DNA of 64,000 nucleotides from CAJQLB01 sp041392065 (GTDB taxonomy: Bacteria; Bacteroidota; Bacteroidia; Flavobacteriales; Flavobacteriaceae). Of the stretch, positions 1-7,543 are shown in pieces (within the stretch, counting starts at the first letter, position 1; the number at the start of each line of letters is the position of its first letter). A program made the position numbers and the translations under genes. Location: assembly GCA_041392065.1 (NCBI GenBank), contig JAWKMU010000001.1:651056-715055 (forward strand), given 5' to 3'. Under the pieces are notes generated by a model. That model was not told the origin of the DNA, did not search any database, and saw only the letters and a program-made list of their open reading frames with translations.

Positions 1-13
1 GGATGCTTTTTTC

Positions 14-21
14 TACTTTTG
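14..21 (+). promoter_or_regulatory. Predicted -7 promoter box of the ABC-F gene
   Basis: TACTTTTG matches the Bacteroidota -7 consensus TAnnTTTG and lies 22 bases before the ATG at 44. The -33 region would fall at or before the edge of the window and cannot be checked. Confidence 0.5.
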
Positions 22-43
22 CCGCAAATTTAAAATTCAGACC

Positions 44-1669
44 ATGTTATCAGTTTCTAACTTATCAGTTCAATTTGGGAAACGCATACTTTTTGATGAG
101 GTTAATACAACCTTTAATAATGGTAATTGCTATGGAATAATTGGAGCCAATGGAGCAGGAAAATCAACTTTTCTTAAAATTTTGGCAGGAAAGCAAGAAC
201 CAACTTCAGGGCATGTGCATTTGGAAACTGGAAAGCGAATGTCAGTGCTTGAGCAAAACCATAATCTTTATGATGAACATTCTGTTTTAGAAACCGTATT
301 AATGGGAAACAAACCTTTATATAAATTAAAGTCTGATATTGATGCTCTGTATGCTGATTATACAGATGAAAATGCCGAAAAAATTGGAGAACTTCAAGTA
401 CAATTTGAAGAAATGAACGGTTGGAATGCCGAAAGCGATGCTGCAGCAATGTTATCTAATTTAGGAATAAAAGAAGATTTACATTACACCTTAATGCAAG
501 ACCTTGATGGTAAACAAAAAGTACGTGTTTTGTTAGCTCAAGCATTATTTGGTAATCCTGATGTTTTAATTATGGATGAGCCAACAAACGATTTGGATTA
601 TGAAACCATTTCTTGGTTAGAAAACTTTTTGGCAAATTATGATAATTGTGTTATTGTGGTATCTCACGACAGACACTTTTTAGATGCAGTTTGCACGCAT
701 GTTTCTGATATAGATTTTGGTAAAATCACACATTATTCTGGAAACTACACCTTTTGGTATGAGTCTTCTCAATTAGCCGCAAAACAAAGAGCACAACAAA
801 ACAAAAAGGCTGAAGAGAAGAAAAAAGAACTTGAAGAATTTATTAGACGATTTTCGGCAAACGTAGCAAAATCTAAACAAGCTACAAGTAGAAAGAAAAT
901 GATTGAAAAGCTTAACATTGCTGATATTAAGCCATCTAGTCGTCGTTATCCAGCCATTATTTTTGAACGTGAAAGAGAAGCTGGAGATCAAATTTTAAAT
1001 GTTGAAAACCTTTCTGCTTCTATTGATAGCGAAGTGGTTTTTAAAGATATAGACATCAACCTTGCTAAAGGAGATAAAGTAGTGGTTTACTCAAAAGATT
1101 CCAGAGCAACTACTATGTTTTATGAAATACTAAATGGAAATGAAAAAGCAGATTCTGGAAAATTTGCTTGGGGAGTTACAACTACACAATCGTATTTGCC
1201 TTTAGATAACAGTAAGTTCTTTCAAAATAAATTGACTTTGGTCGATTGGCTACGTCAATGGGCAACCACTGAAGAAGAACGAGAAGAAGTTTATGTAAGA
1301 GGCTTCTTGGGAAAAATGATTTTTAGTGGAGAAGAAGCACTTAAAACTGCCGATGTACTTTCAGGAGGAGAGAAAGTACGTTGTATGTTATCTCGTATGA
1401 TGATGATTCGTGCTAACGTGTTAATGTTGGACGAACCTACAAACCACTTGGATCTTGAGAGTATTACTGCGTTTAACAACTCATTAAAAAACTTTAAAGG
1501 TACTGTATTGTTCACAACGCACGATCATGAGTTTGCGCAAACTGTTGCCAATCGTGTTATTGAATTAACGCCAAATGGAGTTATAGACAGATACACAACC
1601 TTTGATGAATACATGCAAGACAAAAAAATAAAGGAGCTAAGAGATAAGATGTATTCGGTTACAGCTTAA
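44..1669 (+). CDS. ABC-F family ATPase, YbiT-like, with one degenerate ATP site
   Basis: This is a soluble ABC-F protein of 541 residues with two nucleotide-binding domains (NBDs) and no membrane segment. Such proteins bind the ribosomal E site and act on translation. The order of motifs resembles E. coli YbiT. NBD1 has an intact Walker A (GANGAGKST, 34-42), Walker B (VLIMDEPTNDLD, 174-185) and H-switch (SHDRH, 207-211). A charged linker follows at about 240-300. NBD2 keeps its signature (LSGGE, 439-443), Walker B (460-470) and TTHDH (491-495). The NBD2 Walker A is replaced by SKDSRATT (350-357), and the NBD1 signature reads DLDGKQK (153-159). These two changes hit the same composite ATP site. 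The family call is firm; the precise translation role is inference. Confidence 0.88.
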   Translation: MLSVSNLSVQFGKRILFDEVNTTFNNGNCYGIIGANGAGKSTFLKILAGKQEPTSGHVHLETGKRMSVLEQNHNLYDEHSVLETVLMGNKPLYKLKSDIDALYADYTDENAEKIGELQVQFEEMNGWNAESDAAAMLSNLGIKEDLHYTLMQDLDGKQKVRVLLAQALFGNPDVLIMDEPTNDLDYETISWLENFLANYDNCVIVVSHDRHFLDAVCTHVSDIDFGKITHYSGNYTFWYESSQLAAKQRAQQNKKAEEKKKELEEFIRRFSANVAKSKQATSRKKMIEKLNIADIKPSSRRYPAIIFEREREAGDQILNVENLSASIDSEVVFKDIDINLAKGDKVVVYSKDSRATTMFYEILNGNEKADSGKFAWGVTTTQSYLPLDNSKFFQNKLTLVDWLRQWATTEEEREEVYVRGFLGKMIFSGEEALKTADVLSGGEKVRCMLSRMMMIRANVLMLDEPTNHLDLESITAFNNSLKNFKGTVLFTTHDHEFAQTVANRVIELTPNGVIDRYTTFDEYMQDKKIKELRDKMYSVTA

Positions 1670-1681
1670 TTATGACATTTA

Positions 1682-1723
1682 ATTTCTAATTCCTGATTTC
1701 TAATTCCTGATTTCTAATTCCTG
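1682..1723. repeat. Three tandem copies of a 14-bp repeat
   Basis: The unit ATTTCTAATTCCTG occurs three times without change at 1682, 1696 and 1710, in the gap between the converging ABC-F and DUF2007 genes. There is no coding or hairpin potential. It is probably a slippage-prone spacer repeat. Confidence 0.9.
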
Positions 1724-1750
1724 TAAACTGATACTGTTTACTGAATACTG
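1724..1750. repeat. Degenerate ACTG-type short repeat cluster
   Basis: TAAACTG, ATACTG, TTTACTG and AATACTG follow one another directly after the 14-bp tandem repeats. The same kind of run occurs at 16724-16757, again at the 3' end of a minus-strand gene, so this is probably a dispersed spacer repeat of this genome. Confidence 0.6.
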
Positions 1751-1752
1751 AT

Positions 1753-1983
1753 TTACGCCTCCATTTCAGCAATAGCACCTTGTACAACAGGAATTGCTTT
1801 GTCAAGCTCATTGTTGTGTACATAAAGTTGCTTCACTAAATCACCTCCATAAATTTTTGGGTCTAAACCTGATTCATTTTGCTCTTTAATTACAGGAGAA
1901 ATTCCAGCTTCTTCTAGCTTTGAAATCAATAGTTGAGTAATTATAAAACTCCCTGAGTATATTTTTGTATAGTGAGTTTCCAT
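1753..1983 (-). CDS. DUF2007 family small protein
   Basis: The 76-residue product starts METHYTKIYSGS and continues with a short alpha/beta fold ending in GDLVKQLYVHNNELDKA. This matches the DUF2007 'putative signal transducing protein' family, which has no established biochemical role. It has no signal peptide or membrane segment, so it should be cytosolic. It is divergent from the decarboxylase gene at 2082, leaving a 98-base shared promoter region, and its 3' end faces the ABC-F gene across a repeat-rich gap. The family call rests on overall sequence resemblance. Confidence 0.7.
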   Translation of the reverse strand: METHYTKIYSGSFIITQLLISKLEEAGISPVIKEQNESGLDPKIYGGDLVKQLYVHNNELDKAIPVVQGAIAEMEA

Positions 1984-2081
1984 ATCAATTGTTTTTAGAA
2001 TTATTAAGATACGAAAAATCTTTCAATTTTGTACATTTAGCAAAACGAATAATCTTCTTTTTTTTATTAATTCAAAAAATC

Positions 2082-3524
2082 ATGGCAAACCTTAAAAAGC
2101 AGATATTAGAGTTACATAAAGTTTCAGAACCACTTGAGCCTAATGAGAAGGAACGTTCCAGTTATGTCAATGAAGTTAGTGAGTATGCTAATAATTTTAT
2201 TAATGAGTTGGAGACCTCAAAAACTTTTGTTGGCTCTAAAGAAACACCTCACGCCTTTTCGCTGTCAAAAAACAAGAAAAGTTTATCTGATATTTTAAAA
2301 CTTTATGATGATGAAATTGCAACTAAAGGCATAAAACCTGCTTCAGGAGGACATATTGGTTATATTCCTGGAGGAGGCATTTACACATCTGCTATCGCAG
2401 ATTTTTTAGTTGATGTTACAAATGAATATGTTGGTATGCACTTTTCTTGTCCTGGAGGTGTAGCTATAGAACATGTACTTTTAGATTGGATGAAAGAGAT
2501 GTTTGGATTTCCAGAATCAGCTGTTGGAAATTTGACCACAGGTGGTTCAATTGCTAATCTCATTGCTCTAACTGCGGCAAGAGATAAGCACAAAATAAAA
2601 AACGCTACAATTGAAAAAAGTGTATTATATCTCAGTCCACAAGTACACCACTGCATTCAAAAGGCTTTAAAAATTATCGGACTTGAAGATGTTATTATTA
2701 ATTATTTAGAGCTTGATGAGAATTCAAAAATTAAAGTAAATGATTTAAAGACGAAAATTGAAACTGATAAAAGCAATGGTTTAAATCCGTTTTTGGTAGT
2801 TGCTTCAGCTGGAACAACTGATACTGGAGCTATTGATCCATTAGAAGCAATTGGAAATCTAGCAAAAGAACACAATTTATGGTATCATGTTGATGGCGCT
2901 TATGGCGGATTTTTCATTTTGGTTGATAATATCAAAGAAAAGTTTAGAGGTATTGAAATGGCTGATTCCTTAGTTGTAGATCCACATAAAGGACTATTTT
3001 TGCCTTATGGATTAGGTGCTGTTTTGGTTAAAGACAAACAAGCTGTTTATCACTCTCATGTAGTAAGAGCTAATTATATGCAAGACGCTGTTGCCGAAGA
3101 AACTCCAGTAAATCCAGCAGATGTTTCACCAGAATTGACAAAGCATTTCAGGAGTTTGCGTTTGTGGTTGCCGTTACAATTACATGGCACAGAACCTTTT
3201 GTAGCTTGTCTTGAAGAAAAATTACTTTTAACTCAGTATTTTAGAGAAGAACTTATAAAAATTGGATTTAAAGTTGGTCCAAACCCAGATTTGTCAGTCA
3301 GTTATTTTTGGTATCCAACCAATGGTGACAATGAAAATGAGTTTAATGAAAAACTCTTAAAAGAACTGCATAAAGATGGAGAAGTGTTTCTAAGTTCTAC
3401 TAAAATCAACAATAAATTTGTGATTAGAATGGCTATATTGTCATTTAGAACAAAACTACAAACCATTGATAAAGCAGTAGCAATGATTGAAAGAGCTTTA
3501 AAAAATATAAAAGTCGAAAATTAG
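2082..3524 (+). CDS. Group II pyridoxal-phosphate-dependent amino acid decarboxylase
   Basis: This is a 480-residue PLP enzyme of the glutamate/aromatic amino acid decarboxylase group. The PLP-binding lysine is K303 in VVDPHKG, the pyridine-nitrogen aspartate is D271 in HVDGAYGG, and the ring-stacking histidine is in SPQVHH (185-190). An open frame extends upstream to 1965, but those 39 residues overlap the divergent gene's start, are rich in F and I, and do not look like the family. I therefore chose the ATG at 2082. It heads a probable operon: the P1 peptidase gene follows after 9 bases. The substrate cannot be read from sequence; glutamate, tyrosine or another aromatic amino acid is possible. 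Confidence 0.88.
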   Translation: MANLKKQILELHKVSEPLEPNEKERSSYVNEVSEYANNFINELETSKTFVGSKETPHAFSLSKNKKSLSDILKLYDDEIATKGIKPASGGHIGYIPGGGIYTSAIADFLVDVTNEYVGMHFSCPGGVAIEHVLLDWMKEMFGFPESAVGNLTTGGSIANLIALTAARDKHKIKNATIEKSVLYLSPQVHHCIQKALKIIGLEDVIINYLELDENSKIKVNDLKTKIETDKSNGLNPFLVVASAGTTDTGAIDPLEAIGNLAKEHNLWYHVDGAYGGFFILVDNIKEKFRGIEMADSLVVDPHKGLFLPYGLGAVLVKDKQAVYHSHVVRANYMQDAVAEETPVNPADVSPELTKHFRSLRLWLPLQLHGTEPFVACLEEKLLLTQYFREELIKIGFKVGPNPDLSVSYFWYPTNGDNENEFNEKLLKELHKDGEVFLSSTKINNKFVIRMAILSFRTKLQTIDKAVAMIERALKNIKVEN

Positions 3525-3533
3525 ATTTTTAAG

Positions 3534-4670
3534 ATGAAGAAGTCATATTGCATCATATTTTTAACATTCACAATATCCATACAAATGAATGCACAAAACA
3601 AACGACTCAGAGATTATGGTATTGAAATTGGTGTTTTAAAACCAGGTAAACTCAACGCTATAACTGACGTTGAAGGTGTTACAGTTGGTCATGAAACCAT
3701 TATTGAAGGCGATCATATTAGAACAGGTGTCACAGCTATTATTCCACATCAAGAAAATATATTTCAAAACAAAGTTCCTGCAGCCATTTATATTGGGAAT
3801 GGCTTTGGAAAATTAGTAGGATATAGTCAAGTTAAAGAGCTTGGAAATATTGAAACTCCAATTATTTTAACCAATACTTTAAGTGTTGCTACAGCGACCG
3901 AAGGTTTAATAAGTTATACGTTAAATCAAGAAGAAAATGCTGATGTAAGATCAGTTAATTCAGTTGTTGGTGAAACCAACGATGGATGGTTAAATGATAT
4001 TCGAGGTCGTCATGTAACTGAGCAACATGTTTTAAATGCCATTGCAAATGCAAAAAGTGGGCAAGTAGAAGAAGGTAATGTTGGTGCTGGAACTGGAACT
4101 ATTTGTTTTGGTTATAAAGGAGGTATTGGAACGTCTTCAAGAAAACTTCCAGAGTCTTTAGGTGGTTACACAGTAGGTGTGTTGGTTCAAACTAATTTTG
4201 GAGGTGTGTTAGAAATAAATGGTGTTCCAATTGCTAAAGAGTTACAAAAATACCCTTATCGAGATAAAATTTTAAATGATGCTGATGGTTCATGTATGAT
4301 TGTAGTAATAACTGATGCTCCATTAAGTCCGAGAAATCTTGAGCGTTTGGCAAAACGTGCTATGCTAGGACTTGGTAAAACTGGAGGAATCGCTTCAAAT
4401 GGAAGTGGAGATTATGTGATCGCATTATCTACTGCCAAGGACAATCTTATTCCATATCAAAGCAAGTCGATGTTTAATGAAATAAAGGAGGTAAGGAATG
4501 ATGATATGTCACCTTTATTTTTAGCAGCTATAGAATCTACAGAAGAAGCTATTTTAAATTCTTTATTTGTGGCAGAAACTATGTCAGGACGTGATGAGCA
4601 TATTATTGAAGCCTTACCAGTTGATAAGATTATGGAGCTGTTGCACAAGTATAATAAAATTAAGGACTAA
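3534..4670 (+). CDS. P1 family (S58, DmpA-like) peptidase, exported
   Basis: The 378-residue product starts with a signal peptide probably cut after A20 (MNAQ). The rest matches the DmpA/beta-peptidyl aminopeptidase family, which matures by self-cleavage. The expected cut is G252|S253 in DADGSCMIVV, making S253 the N-terminal nucleophile of the small subunit. The second conserved motif NGSGDYVIALST (289-300) is present, as is the N-terminal VEGVTVGH region (47-53). It probably trims amino-terminal residues from peptides in the periplasm. It lies 9 bases after the decarboxylase and 15 bases before the transporter gene, so the three are probably co-transcribed. Substrate preference is unknown. 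Confidence 0.88.
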   Translation: MKKSYCIIFLTFTISIQMNAQNKRLRDYGIEIGVLKPGKLNAITDVEGVTVGHETIIEGDHIRTGVTAIIPHQENIFQNKVPAAIYIGNGFGKLVGYSQVKELGNIETPIILTNTLSVATATEGLISYTLNQEENADVRSVNSVVGETNDGWLNDIRGRHVTEQHVLNAIANAKSGQVEEGNVGAGTGTICFGYKGGIGTSSRKLPESLGGYTVGVLVQTNFGGVLEINGVPIAKELQKYPYRDKILNDADGSCMIVVITDAPLSPRNLERLAKRAMLGLGKTGGIASNGSGDYVIALSTAKDNLIPYQSKSMFNEIKEVRNDDMSPLFLAAIESTEEAILNSLFVAETMSGRDEHIIEALPVDKIMELLHKYNKIKD

Positions 4671-4685
4671 ACATAAACTTACTCA

Positions 4686-5414
4686 TTGAAAAACCTAGAA
4701 TCCCTTTTTTTACTATTAGCTTTATTAGCAGAAATTATTGGAACAGTTGGTGGTTTTGGCTCCTCTGTTTTTTTTGTTCCTGTTGCTAATTTTTATTTTG
4801 ATTTTCAAACGGTTTTAGGGATTACAGCTTTATTTCATGTAGCTAGTAATCTGAGTAAGATTGCAATGTTTAAAAAGGGGATTGATAAGAAACTTATAAC
4901 TTATCTAGGTATTCCTGCAGTAGCTTTTGTAATAATAGGTGGCATTGTTGCAAAATATCTCAATGAGTATTTGCTTGAAATATTTTTAGGTGTTTTTTTA
5001 ATTGGTTTAAGTTTGTTATTCCTCATAAAAAAGAATTTAATTATTAAACCCAATAAAAGAGAAGCATTCCTTGGTGGTTCGCTTTCAGGGCTATTTGCTG
5101 GAATTTTAGGAACTGGTGGAGCCATTAGAGGTTTAACTATGGCAGCTTTCAACCTTGAAAAAAGTGCATTTATAGCAACTTCGGCCATTATTGATTTCTT
5201 TGTCGATTTTAGTAGAACTATTGTATATTTTTTAAATGGATTCATTACTAAAGAGATATTAATATATGTTCCATTTTTAATTATTATAGGTATTGTTGGT
5301 ACTTATACTGGCAAAATATTGCTCAGAAAAATTTCACAAGAAACATTCAAGAAATTGTCTTTATATTTAATTTTAACTATTGGCATCGCAACTTTTATTG
5401 GTGCCATTTTGTGA
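4686..5414 (+). CDS. TauE/SafE (TSUP) family membrane transporter
   Basis: The 242-residue protein is almost entirely hydrophobic, with about seven to eight membrane segments and the duplicated glycine-rich motifs of the family (GTVGGFGSSVFFVP near residue 20 and GILGTGGAIRG near 140). Family members move sulfite, sulfoacetate or other small organic anions across the inner membrane. The start is TTG at 4686; no in-frame ATG lies nearby and the first membrane helix begins a few residues later. It sits between the peptidase and acetyltransferase genes with short gaps (15 and 6 bases). The transported anion cannot be told from sequence. Confidence 0.82.
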   Translation: MKNLESLFLLLALLAEIIGTVGGFGSSVFFVPVANFYFDFQTVLGITALFHVASNLSKIAMFKKGIDKKLITYLGIPAVAFVIIGGIVAKYLNEYLLEIFLGVFLIGLSLLFLIKKNLIIKPNKREAFLGGSLSGLFAGILGTGGAIRGLTMAAFNLEKSAFIATSAIIDFFVDFSRTIVYFLNGFITKEILIYVPFLIIIGIVGTYTGKILLRKISQETFKKLSLYLILTIGIATFIGAIL

Positions 5415-5420
5415 TAAAAT

Positions 5421-5951
5421 ATGACTGATGAAGAATACATAATTAGAGATGCAAAACCAGAAGAATTTGTAGAAGTTGGCCAGCTCATGGTTAATGTATA
5501 TTCGCAATTAGAAGGTTTTCCTAAAAAGGAAGAGCAGCCTAATTACTACAACACCTTAGCCAATGTTGGAGATTTTACTCTAAAGCCTGAAGTAAAATTG
5601 TTAGTTGCATTATCTGAGAATGATTCAATAGATGGAGCTGTAGTTTACTTTGGAGATATGCAGCATTATGGTTCAGGAGGTATTGCAACACAAGAAAAAA
5701 ATGCTGCTGGCTTTAGACTTTTAGCAGTTAGTCACAGAGCAAGAGGAAAAGGCATTGGAAAGTTATTAACTAATTATTGTATAGATTTAGCAAAAAGGCA
5801 GAAGCAAAAACAGCTAATTATACACTCTACAAAAGCAATGCAAATTGCTTGGAGTATGTACGAAAAATTTGGTTTTAAACGCTCTGAAGATTTAGATTTT
5901 AAACAAGCTGACCTTCAGGTTTACGGATTTAGACTTCAGCTAATTACTTAA
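5421..5951 (+). CDS. GNAT family N-acetyltransferase
   Basis: This 176-residue GNAT-fold protein has the acetyl-CoA pyrophosphate-binding motif A in LAVSHRARGKGIGKLL (about residues 95-112), followed by the typical helix and the WSMYEKFGF motif near 145. It should transfer an acetyl group from acetyl-CoA to an amine; the substrate is unknown. The ATG is 6 bases after the transporter stop codon, which makes it the last gene of a four-gene run from 2082. Confidence 0.85.
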   Translation: MTDEEYIIRDAKPEEFVEVGQLMVNVYSQLEGFPKKEEQPNYYNTLANVGDFTLKPEVKLLVALSENDSIDGAVVYFGDMQHYGSGGIATQEKNAAGFRLLAVSHRARGKGIGKLLTNYCIDLAKRQKQKQLIIHSTKAMQIAWSMYEKFGFKRSEDLDFKQADLQVYGFRLQLIT

Positions 5952-5991
5952 AGATTAATTTGTAACTTACGCTAACAATCAATTAGAAACT

Positions 5992-6741
5992 ATGCTAGCT
6001 TTTTTCAGACGAATTAGAAAATCACTGATTGCGAATGGTAATGCCCAAAAATATTTATTTTATGCACTAGGTGAAATTATATTGGTCGTTATCGGAATTT
6101 TAATTGCTATTAATTTTAATAATAGTAACCAAAATAAGATATCAACAAACGAGAGATATGACAAATTAAATAAACTCAGAGAACTTGTTTATTCTGATAG
6201 TTTGGGATTGGTTTATACTATAAATTATAATAGAGATAATATGTTTAAAATCGATAGTCTTATTGCAAATTTAAAACCAGATATGTCTTTAAATGAATAT
6301 CGCTTTTTTGCAAATACATTTGCAAAATCAAATATGCAATACAGAACAACTTTACCAGACTTAAGTGTTTATAACGAGCTTTTAAACTCTGGAGAATTTA
6401 GTAATATTGAAGATACTGAACTTAAAGAAAAAATAGCCAATTACTATGTAATATTCAATCACTTTAATGACCTTAATAGTAAGTTTGTAGATGCACTTTT
6501 TATTACTGAAAAACGTCTTTATTATGATGGTTTATTGTCGCACAAATATTTTAAATACAATATATTAGAAGAGGATGTTATTAATGGATATCCTGAATTT
6601 ATATACACCATGAAAGATCCAATTAAAAGAAGAATTTTTGAAAATCATTTATATGAGTTAAAAGATATGCACAGTCAAATTATTTTTTTCTATGAAACAA
6701 TTCTAAATCAATATGTGAGTGGATTGCCTTTAAAACCTTAA
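5992..6741 (+). CDS. DUF6090 family membrane-anchored protein
   Basis: The 249-residue product begins MLAFFRRIRKSLI and has a single membrane helix at about 23-42 in LGEIILVVIGILIAINFNN, the hallmark of the Bacteroidota DUF6090 family. The rest (about 50-249) is a helical domain predicted to face the periplasm. No function is established for the family, which is often present in many copies in Flavobacteriaceae. The next gene, a lipoprotein, follows 15 bases later and may be co-transcribed. Confidence 0.75.
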   Translation: MLAFFRRIRKSLIANGNAQKYLFYALGEIILVVIGILIAINFNNSNQNKISTNERYDKLNKLRELVYSDSLGLVYTINYNRDNMFKIDSLIANLKPDMSLNEYRFFANTFAKSNMQYRTTLPDLSVYNELLNSGEFSNIEDTELKEKIANYYVIFNHFNDLNSKFVDALFITEKRLYYDGLLSHKYFKYNILEEDVINGYPEFIYTMKDPIKRRIFENHLYELKDMHSQIIFFYETILNQYVSGLPLKP

Positions 6742-6756
6742 GAATAAGATAAATTT

Positions 6757-7539
6757 ATGCGAATTCAATATTGTTTAATTTTGGTTAGTTTCTTTCTTTT
6801 TACATGTTGTAACCAATCATCAAGAGAAGAAAAAATGCAAGAATCATTACTTGTAATACAAGATACTTTATCAGCAAATCAAAAATGGATGCAAGCTATA
6901 AATGATAAAGATATAGAGTTGTTATCTACATTGTACACAGAAAATGCAATGGTGCTTTCAGGTAATGGTGTTGATTTAGCCAATAGAAATGAAATTTTAG
7001 AACTTGTTCCAAAAGTTGATTTCGTTGTTAAAAGTGTGTCAACAGCTAAAAGGATTAAAGCAAACGATCATTACGATTATGAAATAGGAAGTTTTATAAA
7101 TAAAGATGATGTACTTGCAAAACATTTGATCATTTGGAACACCTCAAATAATCAAGATTTACGTGAACTGGAATTTATTGTAGAAACAGACAAGTCTAAA
7201 GTTAATTTAGATGAAATAGATAAACAGCGAGCAAATTGGATGGCTTTTTGCAATACTCATGACGCTAAATCATTAATTGAAAATGTGTACTTCGAAAATA
7301 CAATGTATTATAACAGAGGTCGTATGCTTATTGGAAGAAACGATTTAATTAAAGAATACAGTTACATGAATAATGAGCAATACCAACTTACTTTAAATCC
7401 TATTGTGGTTGAGCCAGTTTCTGAAACTATTGTTTATGAAATTGGTCAATGCGAAGGTTCATACAATGGAAAATACATTCTTGTTTGGCAGAAAAATGCT
7501 CAAGGTATTTGGCAAGTATTATTTGACTCTAATATTTAA
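6757..7539 (+). CDS. Lipoprotein with two NTF2/SnoaL-like domains
   Basis: The signal peptide ends in a lipobox (FLFTCC; lipidated C17 or C18), so this 260-residue protein should be membrane-anchored and periplasmic. The body has two repeats of the NTF2-like cone fold. The first (about 38-145) contains WMQAINDKDIELLSTLYTEN and the second (about 158-258) contains WMAFCNTHDAKSLIENVYFEN, both typical of DUF4440/SnoaL-like sequences. NTF2-like domains bind small ligands or act as enzymes, and no catalytic residue set is recognisable here. The 3' end converges on pheT with only 4 bases between stop codons. Confidence 0.65.
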   Translation: MRIQYCLILVSFFLFTCCNQSSREEKMQESLLVIQDTLSANQKWMQAINDKDIELLSTLYTENAMVLSGNGVDLANRNEILELVPKVDFVVKSVSTAKRIKANDHYDYEIGSFINKDDVLAKHLIIWNTSNNQDLRELEFIVETDKSKVNLDEIDKQRANWMAFCNTHDAKSLIENVYFENTMYYNRGRMLIGRNDLIKEYSYMNNEQYQLTLNPIVVEPVSETIVYEIGQCEGSYNGKYILVWQKNAQGIWQVLFDSNI

Positions 7540-7543
7540 AAGC

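Noticed and set aside
1965..2081. Upstream extension of the PLP decarboxylase gene
   Set aside because: The 39 extra residues do not look like the family and overlap the divergent gene's start; the ATG at 2082 is better.
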